Assembly: GCF_028550395.1 (NCBI RefSeq)
Contig: NZ_JAQQKW010000005.1
Span: forward strand, 1 to 64,000
DNA from: Asticcacaulis currens
Lineage (GTDB): Bacteria; Pseudomonadota; Alphaproteobacteria; Caulobacterales; Caulobacteraceae
Direction of reading: 5' to 3'
DNA length: 64,000 nucleotides
Of this stretch, positions 1 through 9,033 are shown piece after piece (the first letter of the stretch is position 1; every line of letters starts with the position of its first letter). A program made the position numbers and the translations under genes. A model generated the notes under the pieces. That model was not told where the DNA came from, did not search any database, and saw only the letters and a program-made list of their open reading frames with translations.

Positions 1-233
1 TCGGGATTCACCTCGTCGGGCAAAGCAAGGCTAAGATGGGCAGCCACATCCGCAATCGACTGATGGCGATAAAGAGCGAGCGCTATCACCAGCCACACCA
101 CCTGCTCCGCAGGAAGTTTGCGGCGCCGTACACTCGCCTTGCCTGTCGCCGCTAAGGCCTGCGAGATCCACCCCACATCGACCGAGCGGGAAAGAGCCGT
201 TAAATCAACATGATGTCCAATGCGAGCGCGCAT
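1..233 (-). CDS. IS4-family transposase, N-terminal part (cut by window edge)
   Basis: Only the first 77 codons are present; the frame is open to base 1. The translation starts MRARIGHHVDLTALSRSVDV and contains RRRKLPAEQVVWLVIALALY, the hallmark of the IS4 transposase N-terminal domain (Nterm_IS4 type) that precedes the DDE catalytic domain. The ATG at 231-233 lies about 65 bases inside the element end, as expected for IS4. The catalytic DDE residues would lie outside the window, so whether the element is active cannot be judged. Confidence 0.75.
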   Translation of the reverse strand, partial: MRARIGHHVDLTALSRSVDVGWISQALAATGKASVRRRKLPAEQVVWLVIALALYRHQSIADVAAHLSLALPDEVNP

Positions 234-313
234 GAAAGTAAAGCCAGAATGATGAACGAATCACCATCCTGGCTCATATATTTTACTGAATGATTCTTAA
301 GTGAACCGCATTA
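1..313 (-). mobile_element. IS4-family insertion sequence, one end only
   Basis: The left edge of the window is the 5' end of an IS4-family element read on the minus strand. It carries the start of the transposase gene and about 80 bases of leader. The outer end, at 296-313, reads TAATGCGGTTCACTTAAG on the minus strand. This resembles the terminal inverted repeat of E. coli IS4 (TAATGCCGATCAGTTAAGG, from memory), so the boundary is placed at 313. The other end and any target duplication lie outside the window. Confidence 0.75.
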
Positions 314-340
314 GCCCCGCAGGACCGCCTTTTTGTAATG

Positions 341-425
341 CCCACGACCAAAGATGCTGACCGCATCCAGCCGTTGAAGACACGAGAATGAAATACCAAG
401 GGTCATTTTCAATGACCCTTGGTAT
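341..425 (-). repeat. Dispersed two-hairpin repeat, copy 1
   Basis: The strongest part is a perfect hairpin: ATACCAAGGGTCATT at 393-407, a 3-base loop, and its complement at 411-425. Next to it, 342-387 matches 22768-22813 in inverted orientation over about 46 bases with few differences. The element lies between the IS4 end and the 3' end of the TonB-dependent receptor gene, so it could also act as a transcription end for that gene. It has no coding potential. Confidence 0.75.
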
Positions 426-445
426 TAGCTCAGCCCGGCTGCGGA

Positions 446-2746
446 TTACGGCATCTTGACGCTGACCGAGACGCCGACAATGCGCGGTTCGTTCAGCACG
501 GAGGCCATGTAGTTTTCGATCACACCCTTGAGGTTCTTCTCATTGGTGATGTTGCGGCCATACACGGCCAACTCATAGCCGTCCTTATGGTTGATATAGC
601 CGAGCTTCAGACCGCCTTCGAAGGTGTTGTCCGAATAGAACTCCGCCGTCTTATAGAGGACGAAGTTGGTATAGCCCTGGAACACCCAGTCGGTCGAAGC
701 GAACAACTCGCCATTGGCGCCGTAAGGGAGGCTGTAGCGCGCGCCGAAGTTGACCGTATATTCCGGTGCGTTCGGCAGCGGGTTGCCGTCGATCTGAGCG
801 AAGGTGTTGCGGCCGACCGTGATGGTCGGGTCCTGCACGGTGCACACGACCGTATTGGTCGGATTGGCCGGCACGGTGTTCAGCGCGCAGACCTGAGCAT
901 AGACCTTCTTGTCCTTGATCTCGCTGTGCAGGAGGCTGACGCCACCCGTCAGGCTGAGATTGGTGATCGGACGCCATTCGGCTTCGGCTTCCAGACCGTA
1001 GGCATTGGCCTTGTCGGCGTTGAACAGCACGCCGTTGCCGTTGGAGTCGTTGCCGTTAAGCTGGATGTCCTTGACCTGATAGGCAAAGACCGAGGCATTA
1101 AGGCGCAGGGTGCGGTCGAACAGGCGGCTCTTGATGCCGGTTTCGACCGAGGTGGTGGTTTCCGAATCCGCCGTGGTGAAGTCGGAGTTGAACACCGCCG
1201 AACGGCCCTGAATGGTCGGACCGCGGAAACCGCGGGCGACGCGGGCGAACAGGCTGATGTCCGGATTGACCTCATAGAGGGCGCTCAGGTCCCAGCTCGG
1301 CTCCTTGCCGACCATCTTAACGTTGCGACGACCGCCATAGGTCACCGCACCGACCGCCGTGTCCGCCGTCTTCAGCAAACGGGTCGATTTGATGTCTTCG
1401 GTCTGACGCACACCGGCGGTCAGGGTCAGGGCCGGGGTGACCTTATAGGCGATCTGACCGAACACGGCCGACGACTTGTTCTCGTTCTTCAGACGCACCC
1501 AGTTGTTCGGGTTGGCACCGGTGAAATAGGCGCGTTGATAGAAGTCGGTCAGGTCCTTCGATTCGAAATAGTAGGCCCCGACCTGCCACGACAGGTTGCC
1601 ACTGGTGTCGCTGGCCAGACGCAGTTCCTGTGTGTACTGGTCGAGGTTGTTCAGCTTGCCCATGCTCTGACCGTAGAAGGCCAGCGTGTCCTGACCGGCA
1701 TTGCCGCCGTCCGTGTCGCCACGGCTGTAGCCATTGGCGGTTTCATAGGCGCTGATCGAGGTCAGCTTGACGCCGCCAAAGTCGTAATCGACCTTCACCG
1801 ACGCGCCATTGGTGTGATAGGCCTGCGGATTGTTCTGGGCCTCGTCATAGGCGACCTTGTCCCAGTCACCCGCCGGTTCGTTGGAGCCCTTGGTCAGGGA
1901 CTTACGACGGAACAGGGTCGAGGTGCCCTTATAGTTGCGGCCATGCACGGCGGCGAGGATCGAGAGGTCTTCGGTCGGCGTGTAGAGCAGTTGCAGACGG
2001 ACATTGCCGTCCTCATAGCCGCCAAGAGCGTTGTTTTTCGGCGACTGGGTGGCATCGGCGCTGACGCCGCTATAGGTGTTGTCCACCCAGTTGTCGCGGC
2101 TCTGCATCAGGGCCGACAGACGGAACGACAGCTTGCCAGGGATCAGGGCACCACCGACGCCGCCATCGACGGTCAGAGTGCCATAGGTGCCGTAGGCGGC
2201 CGACAGACGGCCCTTATAGTCTTCCGACGGCTTGACCGAATCGAACTTGATGATACCCGCCGTCGTGTTGCGGCCGAACAGCGAGCCTTGCGGGCCACGC
2301 AGAACTTCGATCTGCTGCACGTCGAAGACCGGGGTGGACTTCAGCACGACGTGCTCCATCACCACCTCGTCCTGAATGATCGAGACGGGCTGAGACGCAC
2401 CGAGATAGAAGTCGATATTACCAAGGCCACGGATATAGAAGCGCGGGAAGATACGGCCCGTGGTGGTTTCCGCATAAAGCCCTGGCACGCGACCCGACAG
2501 GGCCAGCACGTCTTCACCCGAGGTTTGCAGATTGCGCAGCGCGTCGCCATTCAGCGCCGCCACCGAAATCGGCACGCGCTGGATGTTTTCCGAACGACGC
2601 TGGGCGGTGACGATCACCTCCTGCGGATCGGCGGCCTGAGCGGCTGGCGACGTGGACTCTTGCGCTTGCGCGGCGCAGGCCAGCGACAGGACGCCGAGCG
2701 CCGTGGACAAAAGCAGGCCGGACTTGGCGGCCATCAGCTTGGACAT
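446..2746 (-). CDS. TonB-dependent outer-membrane receptor
   Basis: Product of 766 aa, a typical TonB-dependent receptor length. The start chosen is the ATG at 2746, because it opens directly into a signal peptide (MSKLMAAKSGLLLSTALG, cleaved near AQAQ). An upstream in-frame start would add 18 residues before the signal. After the signal come a TonB-box-like stretch (EVIVTAQRR), a plug domain (LRGPQGSLFGRNTTAG) and a long beta-barrel ending in VSVSVKMP. It should import a substrate across the outer membrane using TonB energy. The substrate is unknown. LacI-type operator candidates upstream make a carbohydrate or nucleoside-like ligand plausible, which is inference. It stands alone, with gcvP upstream in the same direction. 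Confidence 0.93.
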   Translation of the reverse strand: MSKLMAAKSGLLLSTALGVLSLACAAQAQESTSPAAQAADPQEVIVTAQRRSENIQRVPISVAALNGDALRNLQTSGEDVLALSGRVPGLYAETTTGRIFPRFYIRGLGNIDFYLGASQPVSIIQDEVVMEHVVLKSTPVFDVQQIEVLRGPQGSLFGRNTTAGIIKFDSVKPSEDYKGRLSAAYGTYGTLTVDGGVGGALIPGKLSFRLSALMQSRDNWVDNTYSGVSADATQSPKNNALGGYEDGNVRLQLLYTPTEDLSILAAVHGRNYKGTSTLFRRKSLTKGSNEPAGDWDKVAYDEAQNNPQAYHTNGASVKVDYDFGGVKLTSISAYETANGYSRGDTDGGNAGQDTLAFYGQSMGKLNNLDQYTQELRLASDTSGNLSWQVGAYYFESKDLTDFYQRAYFTGANPNNWVRLKNENKSSAVFGQIAYKVTPALTLTAGVRQTEDIKSTRLLKTADTAVGAVTYGGRRNVKMVGKEPSWDLSALYEVNPDISLFARVARGFRGPTIQGRSAVFNSDFTTADSETTTSVETGIKSRLFDRTLRLNASVFAYQVKDIQLNGNDSNGNGVLFNADKANAYGLEAEAEWRPITNLSLTGGVSLLHSEIKDKKVYAQVCALNTVPANPTNTVVCTVQDPTITVGRNTFAQIDGNPLPNAPEYTVNFGARYSLPYGANGELFASTDWVFQGYTNFVLYKTAEFYSDNTFEGGLKLGYINHKDGYELAVYGRNITNEKNLKGVIENYMASVLNEPRIVGVSVSVKMP

Positions 2747-2761
2747 AGGAACAACCCCATA

Positions 2762-2774
2762 TGAAACGTTTAAG
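2762..2774 (-). promoter_or_regulatory. Candidate LacI-family operator in the receptor leader
   Basis: On the minus strand this reads CTTAAACGTTTCA, with a palindromic AAACGTTT core centred on CG, the usual form of LacI/GalR-family operators. It lies 16-28 bases upstream of the receptor ATG at 2746, a position suited to repression. No LacI-family gene is visible in the window. Confidence 0.4.
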
Positions 2775-2847
2775 GTTGCCCTGCCTATGAGCGTGTCCAC
2801 CCTTTAACAATCTCGGTTTTTTGATTTTTTTGCGACGCATATACGAC

Positions 2848-2885
2848 AATGCCCGCAACCGAAAGTGCAATCGGTTGCGGGCATT
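2848..2885. promoter_or_regulatory. Perfect 15-bp inverted repeat upstream of the receptor
   Basis: AATGCCCGCAACCGA at 2848-2862 and its exact complement at 2871-2885 flank an 8-base loop. The loop side of the right arm creates GCAATCGGTTGC (2868-2879), a near-palindrome with a central CG that looks like a LacI-type operator. No T-run follows on either strand, so a simple terminator is less likely than an operator, although gcvP transcription arrives from the right. The rest of the 280-base gap (2747-3028) is a T-rich stretch near 2815-2832 without clear genes. Confidence 0.45.
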
Positions 2886-3028
2886 GGAATTCAGGTGCGT
2901 AACTTTTTTGCCGCAGCGCGAAAGAACCGCTCAGGCTACGTCGCAGACTCGGAGTTTACCCGCTCAAACGTCGTCTGGCTCGCCGCAGGGGCGGCGACGC
3001 GCAGTCGCACGCTGTCCGAGTCGGCGGA

Positions 3029-5875
3029 TTATTCCGCCGCCTCGTCCATGTAACTTTCCATCGGCGGGCACGAGCAAACCAGATGGCGGTCGCCATAGAC
3101 ATTGTCGATGCGGTTGACCGGCGACCAGTACTTATTGACCATCGCCCCCCGGGTGGGGAAGCAGGCTTCCTGACGGCTATAGGCGCGGTCCCACGTATCG
3201 GCTGCCAGATCGAAGATGGTGTGCGGCGCGTGACGCAGCGGGCTTTGCTCCGCCGTGAAGCGGCCATTGGCCACGTCGTCGATTTCGCGTTTGATGTCGA
3301 TCATGGCGTCGCAGAAGCGATCCAGCTCCGTCTTGGCTTCGGACTCCGTCGGCTCGATCATCAGCGTGCCCGGCACCGGGAAGCTCATGGTAGGCGCATG
3401 AAAGCCGTGGTCGATCAGGCGCTTGGCCACATCGTCCACCGTCACCCCCGTGGCGTCCTTGATCGGGCGCAGGTCGATGATGCACTCATGCGCCACGCGG
3501 CCCTTTTCGCCACGATAGAGCACCGGATAGTGACCTTCGAGGCGCGCGGCGATGTAGTTGGCGTTGAGAATGGCCACCTCGGTCGCCTTGCGCAGGCCCT
3601 GATCGCCCATCAGAAGCATATAGGCAAACGAGATCGGCAGGATGGAAGCCGAACCATAGGGGGCTGCCGACACCGCCCCCGCCTCGCCCGTCTGCGGGTC
3701 CGACGGCAGGAAGGGTTTCAGGTGCGCCTTGACGCCGATGGGGCCCATGCCGGGGCCACCACCGCCGTGCGGGATGCAGAAGGTTTTGTGCAGGTTGAAG
3801 TGGCTGACGTCCGAGCCGTAGTGCCCCGGACGCGACAGGCCGACCTGCGCATTGAGGTTGGCCCCGTCGAGATAGACCTGACCACCCGCCGCATGGACGA
3901 GGTCGCAGATCTCCTTGATCGCCTCTTCGAAGACGCCGTGCGTGGACGGATAGGTGATCATGATGGCTGCCAGACTGGCCGCGTACTGATCGACCTTGAG
4001 CTTCAGATCGGCCATATCGACATTGCCGTCCTCGTCACAGGCGACCACCACGGTCTTCATGCCGACCATCTGGGCCGAGGCCGGGTTGGTGCCGTGCGCC
4101 GAAGCGGGGATCAGACAGATGTCACGGTGGGAATCGCCGCGCGAGAGGTGATAGCCCCGGATGGCGAGAAGGCCCGCATATTCACCCTGCGCGCCTGAAT
4201 TGGGTTGCAGGGAGACGGCGTCATAGCCCGAAATGCCGCACAGATAGGCTTCAAGCGCGTCGAACATGCGCTGATAGCCCTTCGCCTGATCCTTCGGCGC
4301 AAAGGGGTGCAGGTTCGAAAACTCCGGCCACGTAATGGGGATCATCTCGGTCGTGGCATTGAGCTTCATGGTGCACGAGCCCAGCGGGATCATGGTGCGG
4401 TCGAGCGCCAGATCCTTGTCCGACAGGCGGCGCAGATAGCGCAGCATCTCGGTTTCCGAGCGATAGAGGTGGAAGACCGGATGGGTCAGGATGTCGTCCG
4501 AACGGCGAAGGGCCACCGGAATGGCCACGCCCTCGCCCGTACCGCCGTCCTTGCCAGCGGCAAAGGCCGCGATAACACGCGCCAGCACGGCGGGTGTCAC
4601 GCTTTCATCCAGCGACACGCCGATATGGGCGTCATCGACGCGGCGGAAGTTGATGCCATCGGCGACCGCACGCGCGTGGATGGCGGCGGTGTCGGCACCG
4701 GTCTTCACCGTAATCGTATCGAAGGCGGCCCTGGTCACGACCTCAAAGCCCAGACCGCGCAGATGCGCCGCAAGGGCATTGGTCTTCTCATGGATGGCCG
4801 AAGCGATAGCCTTCAACCCTTCCGGACCGTGATAGACGGCGTACATGGAAGCGATGACGGCCAGCAGCACCTGAGCGGTACAGATGTTGGAGGTCGCCTT
4901 CTCACGGCGGATATGCTGTTCGCGCGTTTGCAGGGCCAGACGATAGGCCGGTTCACCGCGGCTATCGACCGATACGCCGATCAGGCGGCCCGGCATGGAA
5001 CGCTTCAGGGCGTCCTTGACGGCCATATAGGCGGCGTGCGGGCCACCATAGCCCATCGGCACGCCGTAACGTTGCATGGAGCCAATGGCGATGTCGGCCC
5101 CCAGTTCACCCGGCGAGGTCAGAAGCGTCAGGGCCAGCGGATCGGCAGCCATCGACACGACCGCGCCCTTCGCCTTGGCAGACGCAATCACCTGACGGAA
5201 ATCGCGTACCTCACCCGACGAGCCGGGATATTGCAGCAGGATGCCGAAAACCTCGGCGTCGATGTCGGTTTCCGGATTGCCGACGACGATCTCCCAGCCC
5301 AGCGGTTCGGCGCGGGTGCGGATGACGGCGAGCGTCTGCGGGTGGCAGTCGGCATCGACGAAGAAGCGATCGGCCTTGACCTTCGAGGACCGACGCGCCA
5401 GCGCCATGGCCTCAGCGGCAGCGGTCGCCTCATCGAGCAGCGAGGCATTGGCGACGTCCAGCCCGGTCAGATCGCACAACAAGGTCTGGAAGTTCAGAAG
5501 CGCCTCAAGGCGGCCCTGACTGATTTCCGGCTGATAGGGCGTATAGGCCGTATACCAGGCGGGATTTTCCAGAATATTGCGCTGAATGACGCCCGGCAGC
5601 AGCGTGCCGTAATAGCCCTGGCCGATCAGCGACACGAACGGCTTGTTTTCCGCCGCAATGCCGCGCAGATGCGCCAGCACCGCCTCTTCGTCCATTGCCT
5701 CGCCCACGCCCATGGGAGAACGTTCGCGGATGGCCACGGGGATGGTCTGGTCGATCAGGGCGTCGATATCGGACACCCCCAGCGCCGCCAGCATGGCGGA
5801 GATTTCGGCTTCGGACGGACCGATGTGACGACGGACAAAGGCGCCCTGTTCGACGGGCTGATTGGACTTGGACAT
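3029..5875 (-). CDS. gcvP: Glycine dehydrogenase (aminomethyl-transferring), P-protein
   Basis: Full-length 948-aa single-chain P-protein of the glycine cleavage system. It decarboxylates glycine with pyridoxal phosphate and passes the aminomethyl group to the lipoyl arm of GcvH. The N-terminal half begins with the conserved [13 protein letters not shown] region. The C-terminal half carries the PLP-lysine segment [20 protein letters not shown] and the LGSCTMKLN motif. It is the last gene of gcvT-gcvH-gcvP, all on the minus strand. A 167-base gap packed with stem-loop repeats separates it from gcvH, so its expression relative to gcvTH may be tuned by processing or termination there. The riboswitch ahead of gcvT should control the whole unit. 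Confidence 0.98.
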   Translation of the reverse strand: MSKSNQPVEQGAFVRRHIGPSEAEISAMLAALGVSDIDALIDQTIPVAIRERSPMGVGEAMDEEAVLAHLRGIAAENKPFVSLIGQGYYGTLLPGVIQRNILENPAWYTAYTPYQPEISQGRLEALLNFQTLLCDLTGLDVANASLLDEATAAAEAMALARRSSKVKADRFFVDADCHPQTLAVIRTRAEPLGWEIVVGNPETDIDAEVFGILLQYPGSSGEVRDFRQVIASAKAKGAVVSMAADPLALTLLTSPGELGADIAIGSMQRYGVPMGYGGPHAAYMAVKDALKRSMPGRLIGVSVDSRGEPAYRLALQTREQHIRREKATSNICTAQVLLAVIASMYAVYHGPEGLKAIASAIHEKTNALAAHLRGLGFEVVTRAAFDTITVKTGADTAAIHARAVADGINFRRVDDAHIGVSLDESVTPAVLARVIAAFAAGKDGGTGEGVAIPVALRRSDDILTHPVFHLYRSETEMLRYLRRLSDKDLALDRTMIPLGSCTMKLNATTEMIPITWPEFSNLHPFAPKDQAKGYQRMFDALEAYLCGISGYDAVSLQPNSGAQGEYAGLLAIRGYHLSRGDSHRDICLIPASAHGTNPASAQMVGMKTVVVACDEDGNVDMADLKLKVDQYAASLAAIMITYPSTHGVFEEAIKEICDLVHAAGGQVYLDGANLNAQVGLSRPGHYGSDVSHFNLHKTFCIPHGGGGPGMGPIGVKAHLKPFLPSDPQTGEAGAVSAAPYGSASILPISFAYMLLMGDQGLRKATEVAILNANYIAARLEGHYPVLYRGEKGRVAHECIIDLRPIKDATGVTVDDVAKRLIDHGFHAPTMSFPVPGTLMIEPTESEAKTELDRFCDAMIDIKREIDDVANGRFTAEQSPLRHAPHTIFDLAADTWDRAYSRQEACFPTRGAMVNKYWSPVNRIDNVYGDRHLVCSCPPMESYMDEAAE

Positions 5876-5885
5876 GACTAATCCT

Positions 5886-6040
5886 TACATCCTCCCCTGC
5901 AAAGCAAGGGAGGTGGCGGGCTTGTCCCGCCACAGGGAGCAAAAAAAGCAGGTTGCGGGGTTGTATTCGAGCCCCCCACCACCGCATCTCGCGCTTCGCG
6001 CCTCGTGCGGCCCCCCTCCCCAGCGAGCTGGGGAGGTATA
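5886..6040. repeat. Composite stem-loop repeat between gcvH and gcvP
   Basis: Three hairpins follow one another: CCTCCC...GGGAGG near 5890-5912, GGCGGG...CCCGCC near 5913-5934, and CCTCCCCAGC...GCTGGGGAGG near 6015-6038. The last resembles the CTCCCCGCC...GGGAGGTG unit at 54830-54858. The block fills the gap between two genes of one operon. No open frame or promoter was recognised in it. Confidence 0.6.
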
Positions 6041-6042
6041 AT

Positions 6043-6411
6043 TCAGAGAGTCGCCAGATAGGCTTCGTAGGCTTCGCGATCCATCAGCGCATCAAGCTGC
6101 GACGGGTTGGTCAGCTTGATTTTCGCGAACCAGCCACCGGCTTCCGGCACGGCATTGACGGTTTCCGGCGCATTGCCCAGCTCGCCATTGCCTTCGATGA
6201 CCTCGCCATCGACCGGCGCATAGACGTCAGAGGCGGCCTTGACCGACTCGACCACGGCGAAGGCGTCGCCCTTGGTCAGGGTCTTGCCCGCTTCCGGGAC
6301 CTCGACGAAGACCACATCGCCCAGCGCGTCGGCGGCATAGGCCGTGATGCCGACGAAGGCCGTGCCGTCGCCCTGATCCTTGACCCACTCGTGTTCCTTG
6401 GTGAATTTCAT
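6043..6411 (-). CDS. gcvH: Glycine cleavage system H-protein
   Basis: 122 aa, the usual H-protein length. It carries the methylamine group on a lipoyl-lysine between GcvP, GcvT and lipoamide dehydrogenase. The lipoylation site lies in [12 protein letters not shown], with the modified lysine at residue 58. The N-terminal KFTKEHEWV and the [11 protein letters not shown] stretch are also typical. The ATG at 6411 has a Shine-Dalgarno match (AGAGGT). It lies about 40 bases downstream of gcvT and is certainly cotranscribed with it. Confidence 0.98.
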   Translation of the reverse strand: MKFTKEHEWVKDQGDGTAFVGITAYAADALGDVVFVEVPEAGKTLTKGDAFAVVESVKAASDVYAPVDGEVIEGNGELGNAPETVNAVPEAGGWFAKIKLTNPSQLDALMDREAYEAYLATL

Positions 6412-6453
6412 GATGACGACCTCTTAAGCCTTGGGTTTAAAGTTCATGTTGCC

Positions 6454-7575
6454 CTACCGCTTCGCTGCTTGAGGGCGGCGATGATATGAGTTAGGGACGA
6501 AGGGGATGGTGACGACTTCGCAGGCATAGGGTTTGCCGCGCACCTCCAGCTTCAGTTGCGTACCGGGCGCCGATTGCGTGGCGGGCACATAGCCCATGGC
6601 AATCGAATAGCCGAGCGTCGGCGACGGCACACCGGAGGTGACGATGCCGATGGCCTCACCCGCCTCGTTGAGAATTTTAGCCCCGTCACGGGCGGGCGGG
6701 CCTTCCAGCACGCGCAGCGCCACGCGGGTGCGTTGCGGGTTTTCGCGCTCCGCACGGATACGGTCGATGCCGCGGATGTCGCCGCGTTCCAGACGCGACT
6801 TCGACATACCAAAGCTCAGGCCCGACTCGACCACGCCATAGGTTTCGTCCATTTCGTGGCCGTAGAGCGGCATCCCGGCTTCGAGGCGCAGCGAATCGCG
6901 CGCGCCCAGACCGATCGGCTTCACCTGCGGGAAGGTCAGCAGCAGGTCCCACAGTTCGGCAGCGCGGGCGGCGGGGAAGCTGATTTCAAAACCGTCTTCG
7001 CCCGTATAGCCAGAGCGCGACACAAAGGCCGTTTCGCCCAGAATTTCAAACGTGCCGCAGTCCATGAAGTACATTTCACAGGCGGCGGGGCAGACCTGCG
7101 CTATCACTTCGCGAGCGCGCGGCCCCTGCAAGGCCAGAAGCGCGCGGTCGGCCAGGATGTCAAAAGTGCTGTCGCCCTTCAGGCTGGCGGCGATAATCGC
7201 GAAGTCCTGATCCTTGCAGGCGGCATTGACCACCAGAAAGAAACCCTCCTCTTCCGGACGCGACACCATCCAGTCGTCGAGAATGCCGCCCGCTTCGTTG
7301 AGCAGCAGTGAATATTTCTGCTTGCCGGGCTTCAGCGCGGCGAAATCCGTCGGCGTCAGGGCTTCGAGGGTGCGGACGGCATCTGCGCCGGTCAGGCGGG
7401 CCTGCCCCATGTGCGACACATCAAACAGACCGGCTTCGGCGCGGGTCCATTTGTGCTCGGCCATCACGCCTTCATATTGAACGGGCATGTTGTAGCCGGC
7501 GAACGGCACCATGCGCGCACCCAGCGCGACGTGACGGTCCTCAAGCGGAGTGGATTTCAGAGCGACATCTGTCAT
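6454..7575 (-). CDS. gcvT: Aminomethyltransferase, T-protein of glycine cleavage
   Basis: 373 aa from the ATG at 7575. A TTG at 7596 would add seven residues unlike the family, so the ATG is preferred. The enzyme moves the one-carbon unit from aminomethyl-GcvH to tetrahydrofolate and releases ammonia. Family motifs are MVPFAGYNMPVQYEG near the N-terminus, LFDVSHMGQ, SRSGYTGEDGFEI and GLGARDSLRLEAGMPLYGHE. It is the first gene of the operon and follows a tandem glycine riboswitch, so it is expected to rise when glycine is abundant. Confidence 0.97.
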   Translation of the reverse strand: MTDVALKSTPLEDRHVALGARMVPFAGYNMPVQYEGVMAEHKWTRAEAGLFDVSHMGQARLTGADAVRTLEALTPTDFAALKPGKQKYSLLLNEAGGILDDWMVSRPEEEGFFLVVNAACKDQDFAIIAASLKGDSTFDILADRALLALQGPRAREVIAQVCPAACEMYFMDCGTFEILGETAFVSRSGYTGEDGFEISFPAARAAELWDLLLTFPQVKPIGLGARDSLRLEAGMPLYGHEMDETYGVVESGLSFGMSKSRLERGDIRGIDRIRAERENPQRTRVALRVLEGPPARDGAKILNEAGEAIGIVTSGVPSPTLGYSIAMGYVPATQSAPGTQLKLEVRGKPYACEVVTIPFVPNSYHRRPQAAKR

Positions 7576-7629
7576 GCGCGGCCTCAGGGTTAGCAAACGT
7601 GCGGAATCGCAGAGCTTTTCACTAAAAAA

Positions 7630-7812
7630 GTCTGCCCCCGCTGTCCCTGTGACCTGAGAGATTTAGACCCGGTGGAGGGGCCGTTGCTCCGTCGGCGGAT
7701 GTTCTAAAACATCACTTTCCAGCGTGTAGAATGACTTACGGTCCTTTGGCCTGAGCGTTTCCGGGGCGGTTGCGCCTTCGGCGGCATGACGAGTCATGCA
7801 CTCTCCCGTGTG
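7630..7812 (-). promoter_or_regulatory. Tandem glycine riboswitch controlling gcvTHP
   Basis: Read on the minus strand, the leader has two consecutive glycine-aptamer patterns. The first starts with CGGGAGAG (7801-7808), then CGCCGAAGGCGCAACCGCC, then CTCAGGCCAAAGGACCG. The second has GGAAAGTGATG, CCGCCGACGGAGCAACGG, and ATCTCTCAGGTCACAGGGAC ending near 7640. This paired GAAGG...GCAA...CTCAGG...AAAGGAC arrangement is the known gcvT-type riboswitch. It ends about 55 bases before the gcvT ATG; a T-run (TTTTTT near 7622) follows a GGGGGC stretch and may be part of the expression platform. Confidence 0.9.
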
Positions 7813-7978
7813 TCATCCCGCTTGTGCGTGAGGCGGGCCAAAGAGTCAATAGCCCCCTCTCGCACCCGTCTCTCGCTCCATGTCTCTCGCCGCCCTTCGC
7901 TCACAGTCGGGAGTTGCAACCTGTCCCCGTCCCCGGTGGCTATGCCTACACTCAGCGCATCAGCCAAGGAACCAAGCC

Positions 7979-8164
7979 ATGACCACCACCCCTCAAGCCG
8001 AACCCGCCGCAGCCACGCTCAGCGTCGAAGTCCGCGACCTCTTTCACGGCAGTGCGCAGGGTAAGGTCGCTATCGACACCCTTGCCTTTCTGGTGATTTT
8101 CCTGAGCGCCCTGATGTTCGGGGCTTTCGTACTGGCGCGGTTCTACCGGCGTCAGAGCCCCTAA
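7979..8164 (+). CDS. Small single-span membrane protein
   Basis: 61 aa starting at the ATG at 7979, with AAGGA a suitable distance upstream. The first 35 residues are polar and Ala/Thr-rich (TTTPQAEPAAATLSVEVRDL). They are followed by one hydrophobic helix (LAFLVIFLSALMFGAFVLA, about residues 35-54) and a basic RFYRRQSP tail, suggesting an inner-membrane protein with its tail in the cytoplasm. I do not recognise a family. Its last 4 bases overlap the end of the convergent NYN gene. Upstream, 7813-7978 holds the gcv promoter region on the other strand. Confidence 0.6.
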   Translation: MTTTPQAEPAAATLSVEVRDLFHGSAQGKVAIDTLAFLVIFLSALMFGAFVLARFYRRQSP

Positions 8165-8925
8165 CCGTTATTGACCACGACCTTGAGGTGGCCCTTTTCG
8201 CGCAGTTCCGGTGGATCATAGGCTTCCGGACGTTCGATGGTCGATTGCGGCCCCAGCAAGCGCGTGCGGTATCGGGTCATCTGCGGCAGCAGCGAGGCCT
8301 CAAGGTGCTCACGCCCGATTTCGACCACGCGATCGGCAAAACGCAGAATGTGCTTGTTGGGGTAGCGGCCGGGCGGACAGACAAGCACCAGTTCCTTCTT
8401 CGGAAACCGCTCCTTGAGATAACGCGCCGTCGCCGCATGATCGCCGTCAGCGGAAACCAGATAGCAGACATCGAACAGATTATCTTCGGCGTCCGAAGCA
8501 ATCGACAAGGCCAGATTGACGTCGCCCTGCTTTTCGATGGCCAGATGCCACTGATGACCGCAGGCGTTGCAGCCGTCGATGGCCGACACAAAATGCCCCA
8601 TGCGGCACAACACGCCGGAGGCCTGAAGCGCACGCATATAGTCTTCGTGGCGCTTCATTTTCGACTTGTTCTGCGGACGGAAGGCCGAGCACCACACGAC
8701 GCGTTTGACGACTTCGTTTTCCGGCGTAATGGCCCAGGCCAGCGCCTTGAGATCCAGCCATTTCAGATAGGGACGCTTATAGGCATCAACCGCGTGATAG
8801 AGGTTGAAGCCATCATAATAGACAGCCGCGCGTTTGCGGAAGAAGGGCAGCCTGAAACCGCCTCCCCTGCCCCGTCCCGTTCCCGGTGCCGTGCCATTGC
8901 TTTTGGCTTTATCTGGCTGCGACAT
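8161..8925 (-). CDS. NYN-domain (LabA/DUF88-type) putative ribonuclease
   Basis: 254 aa. A basic Gly/Arg-rich N-terminal tail of about 28 residues precedes a NYN domain, a PIN-like fold. The acidic motifs are in place: AVYYDGFNLYHAVD, then EKQGDVNLALSIASDAEDN and YLVSADGDHAATARYL. Such domains usually coordinate a metal and cut RNA. A CNACGH segment (Cys at about 119 and 122) might bind a metal. The substrate is unknown and no antitoxin or partner gene lies beside it. The 3' end overlaps the convergent small membrane protein gene by 4 bases. Confidence 0.85.
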   Translation of the reverse strand: MSQPDKAKSNGTAPGTGRGRGGGFRLPFFRKRAAVYYDGFNLYHAVDAYKRPYLKWLDLKALAWAITPENEVVKRVVWCSAFRPQNKSKMKRHEDYMRALQASGVLCRMGHFVSAIDGCNACGHQWHLAIEKQGDVNLALSIASDAEDNLFDVCYLVSADGDHAATARYLKERFPKKELVLVCPPGRYPNKHILRFADRVVEIGREHLEASLLPQMTRYRTRLLGPQSTIERPEAYDPPELREKGHLKVVVNNG

Positions 8926-9033
8926 AGACCCCGAAACGACGCATGCGTTAACCCTCTGCTAACACTAAAGCGCATGTTTCGGCGTTTGTCAGTATCTTTC
9001 GGGTGACAGTTTTATTTTCACCCAACCGACGAA

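Noticed and set aside
419-2764. A 781-codon open frame on the plus strand opposite the first TonB receptor
   Set aside because: It is antisense to a gene with clear signal peptide, plug and barrel motifs; its translation has no family features and is rich in residues typical of GC-biased shadow frames.
4205-5881. A 558-codon plus-strand frame opposite gcvP
   Set aside because: gcvP on the minus strand is unmistakable; this is a shadow of high-GC codon usage.
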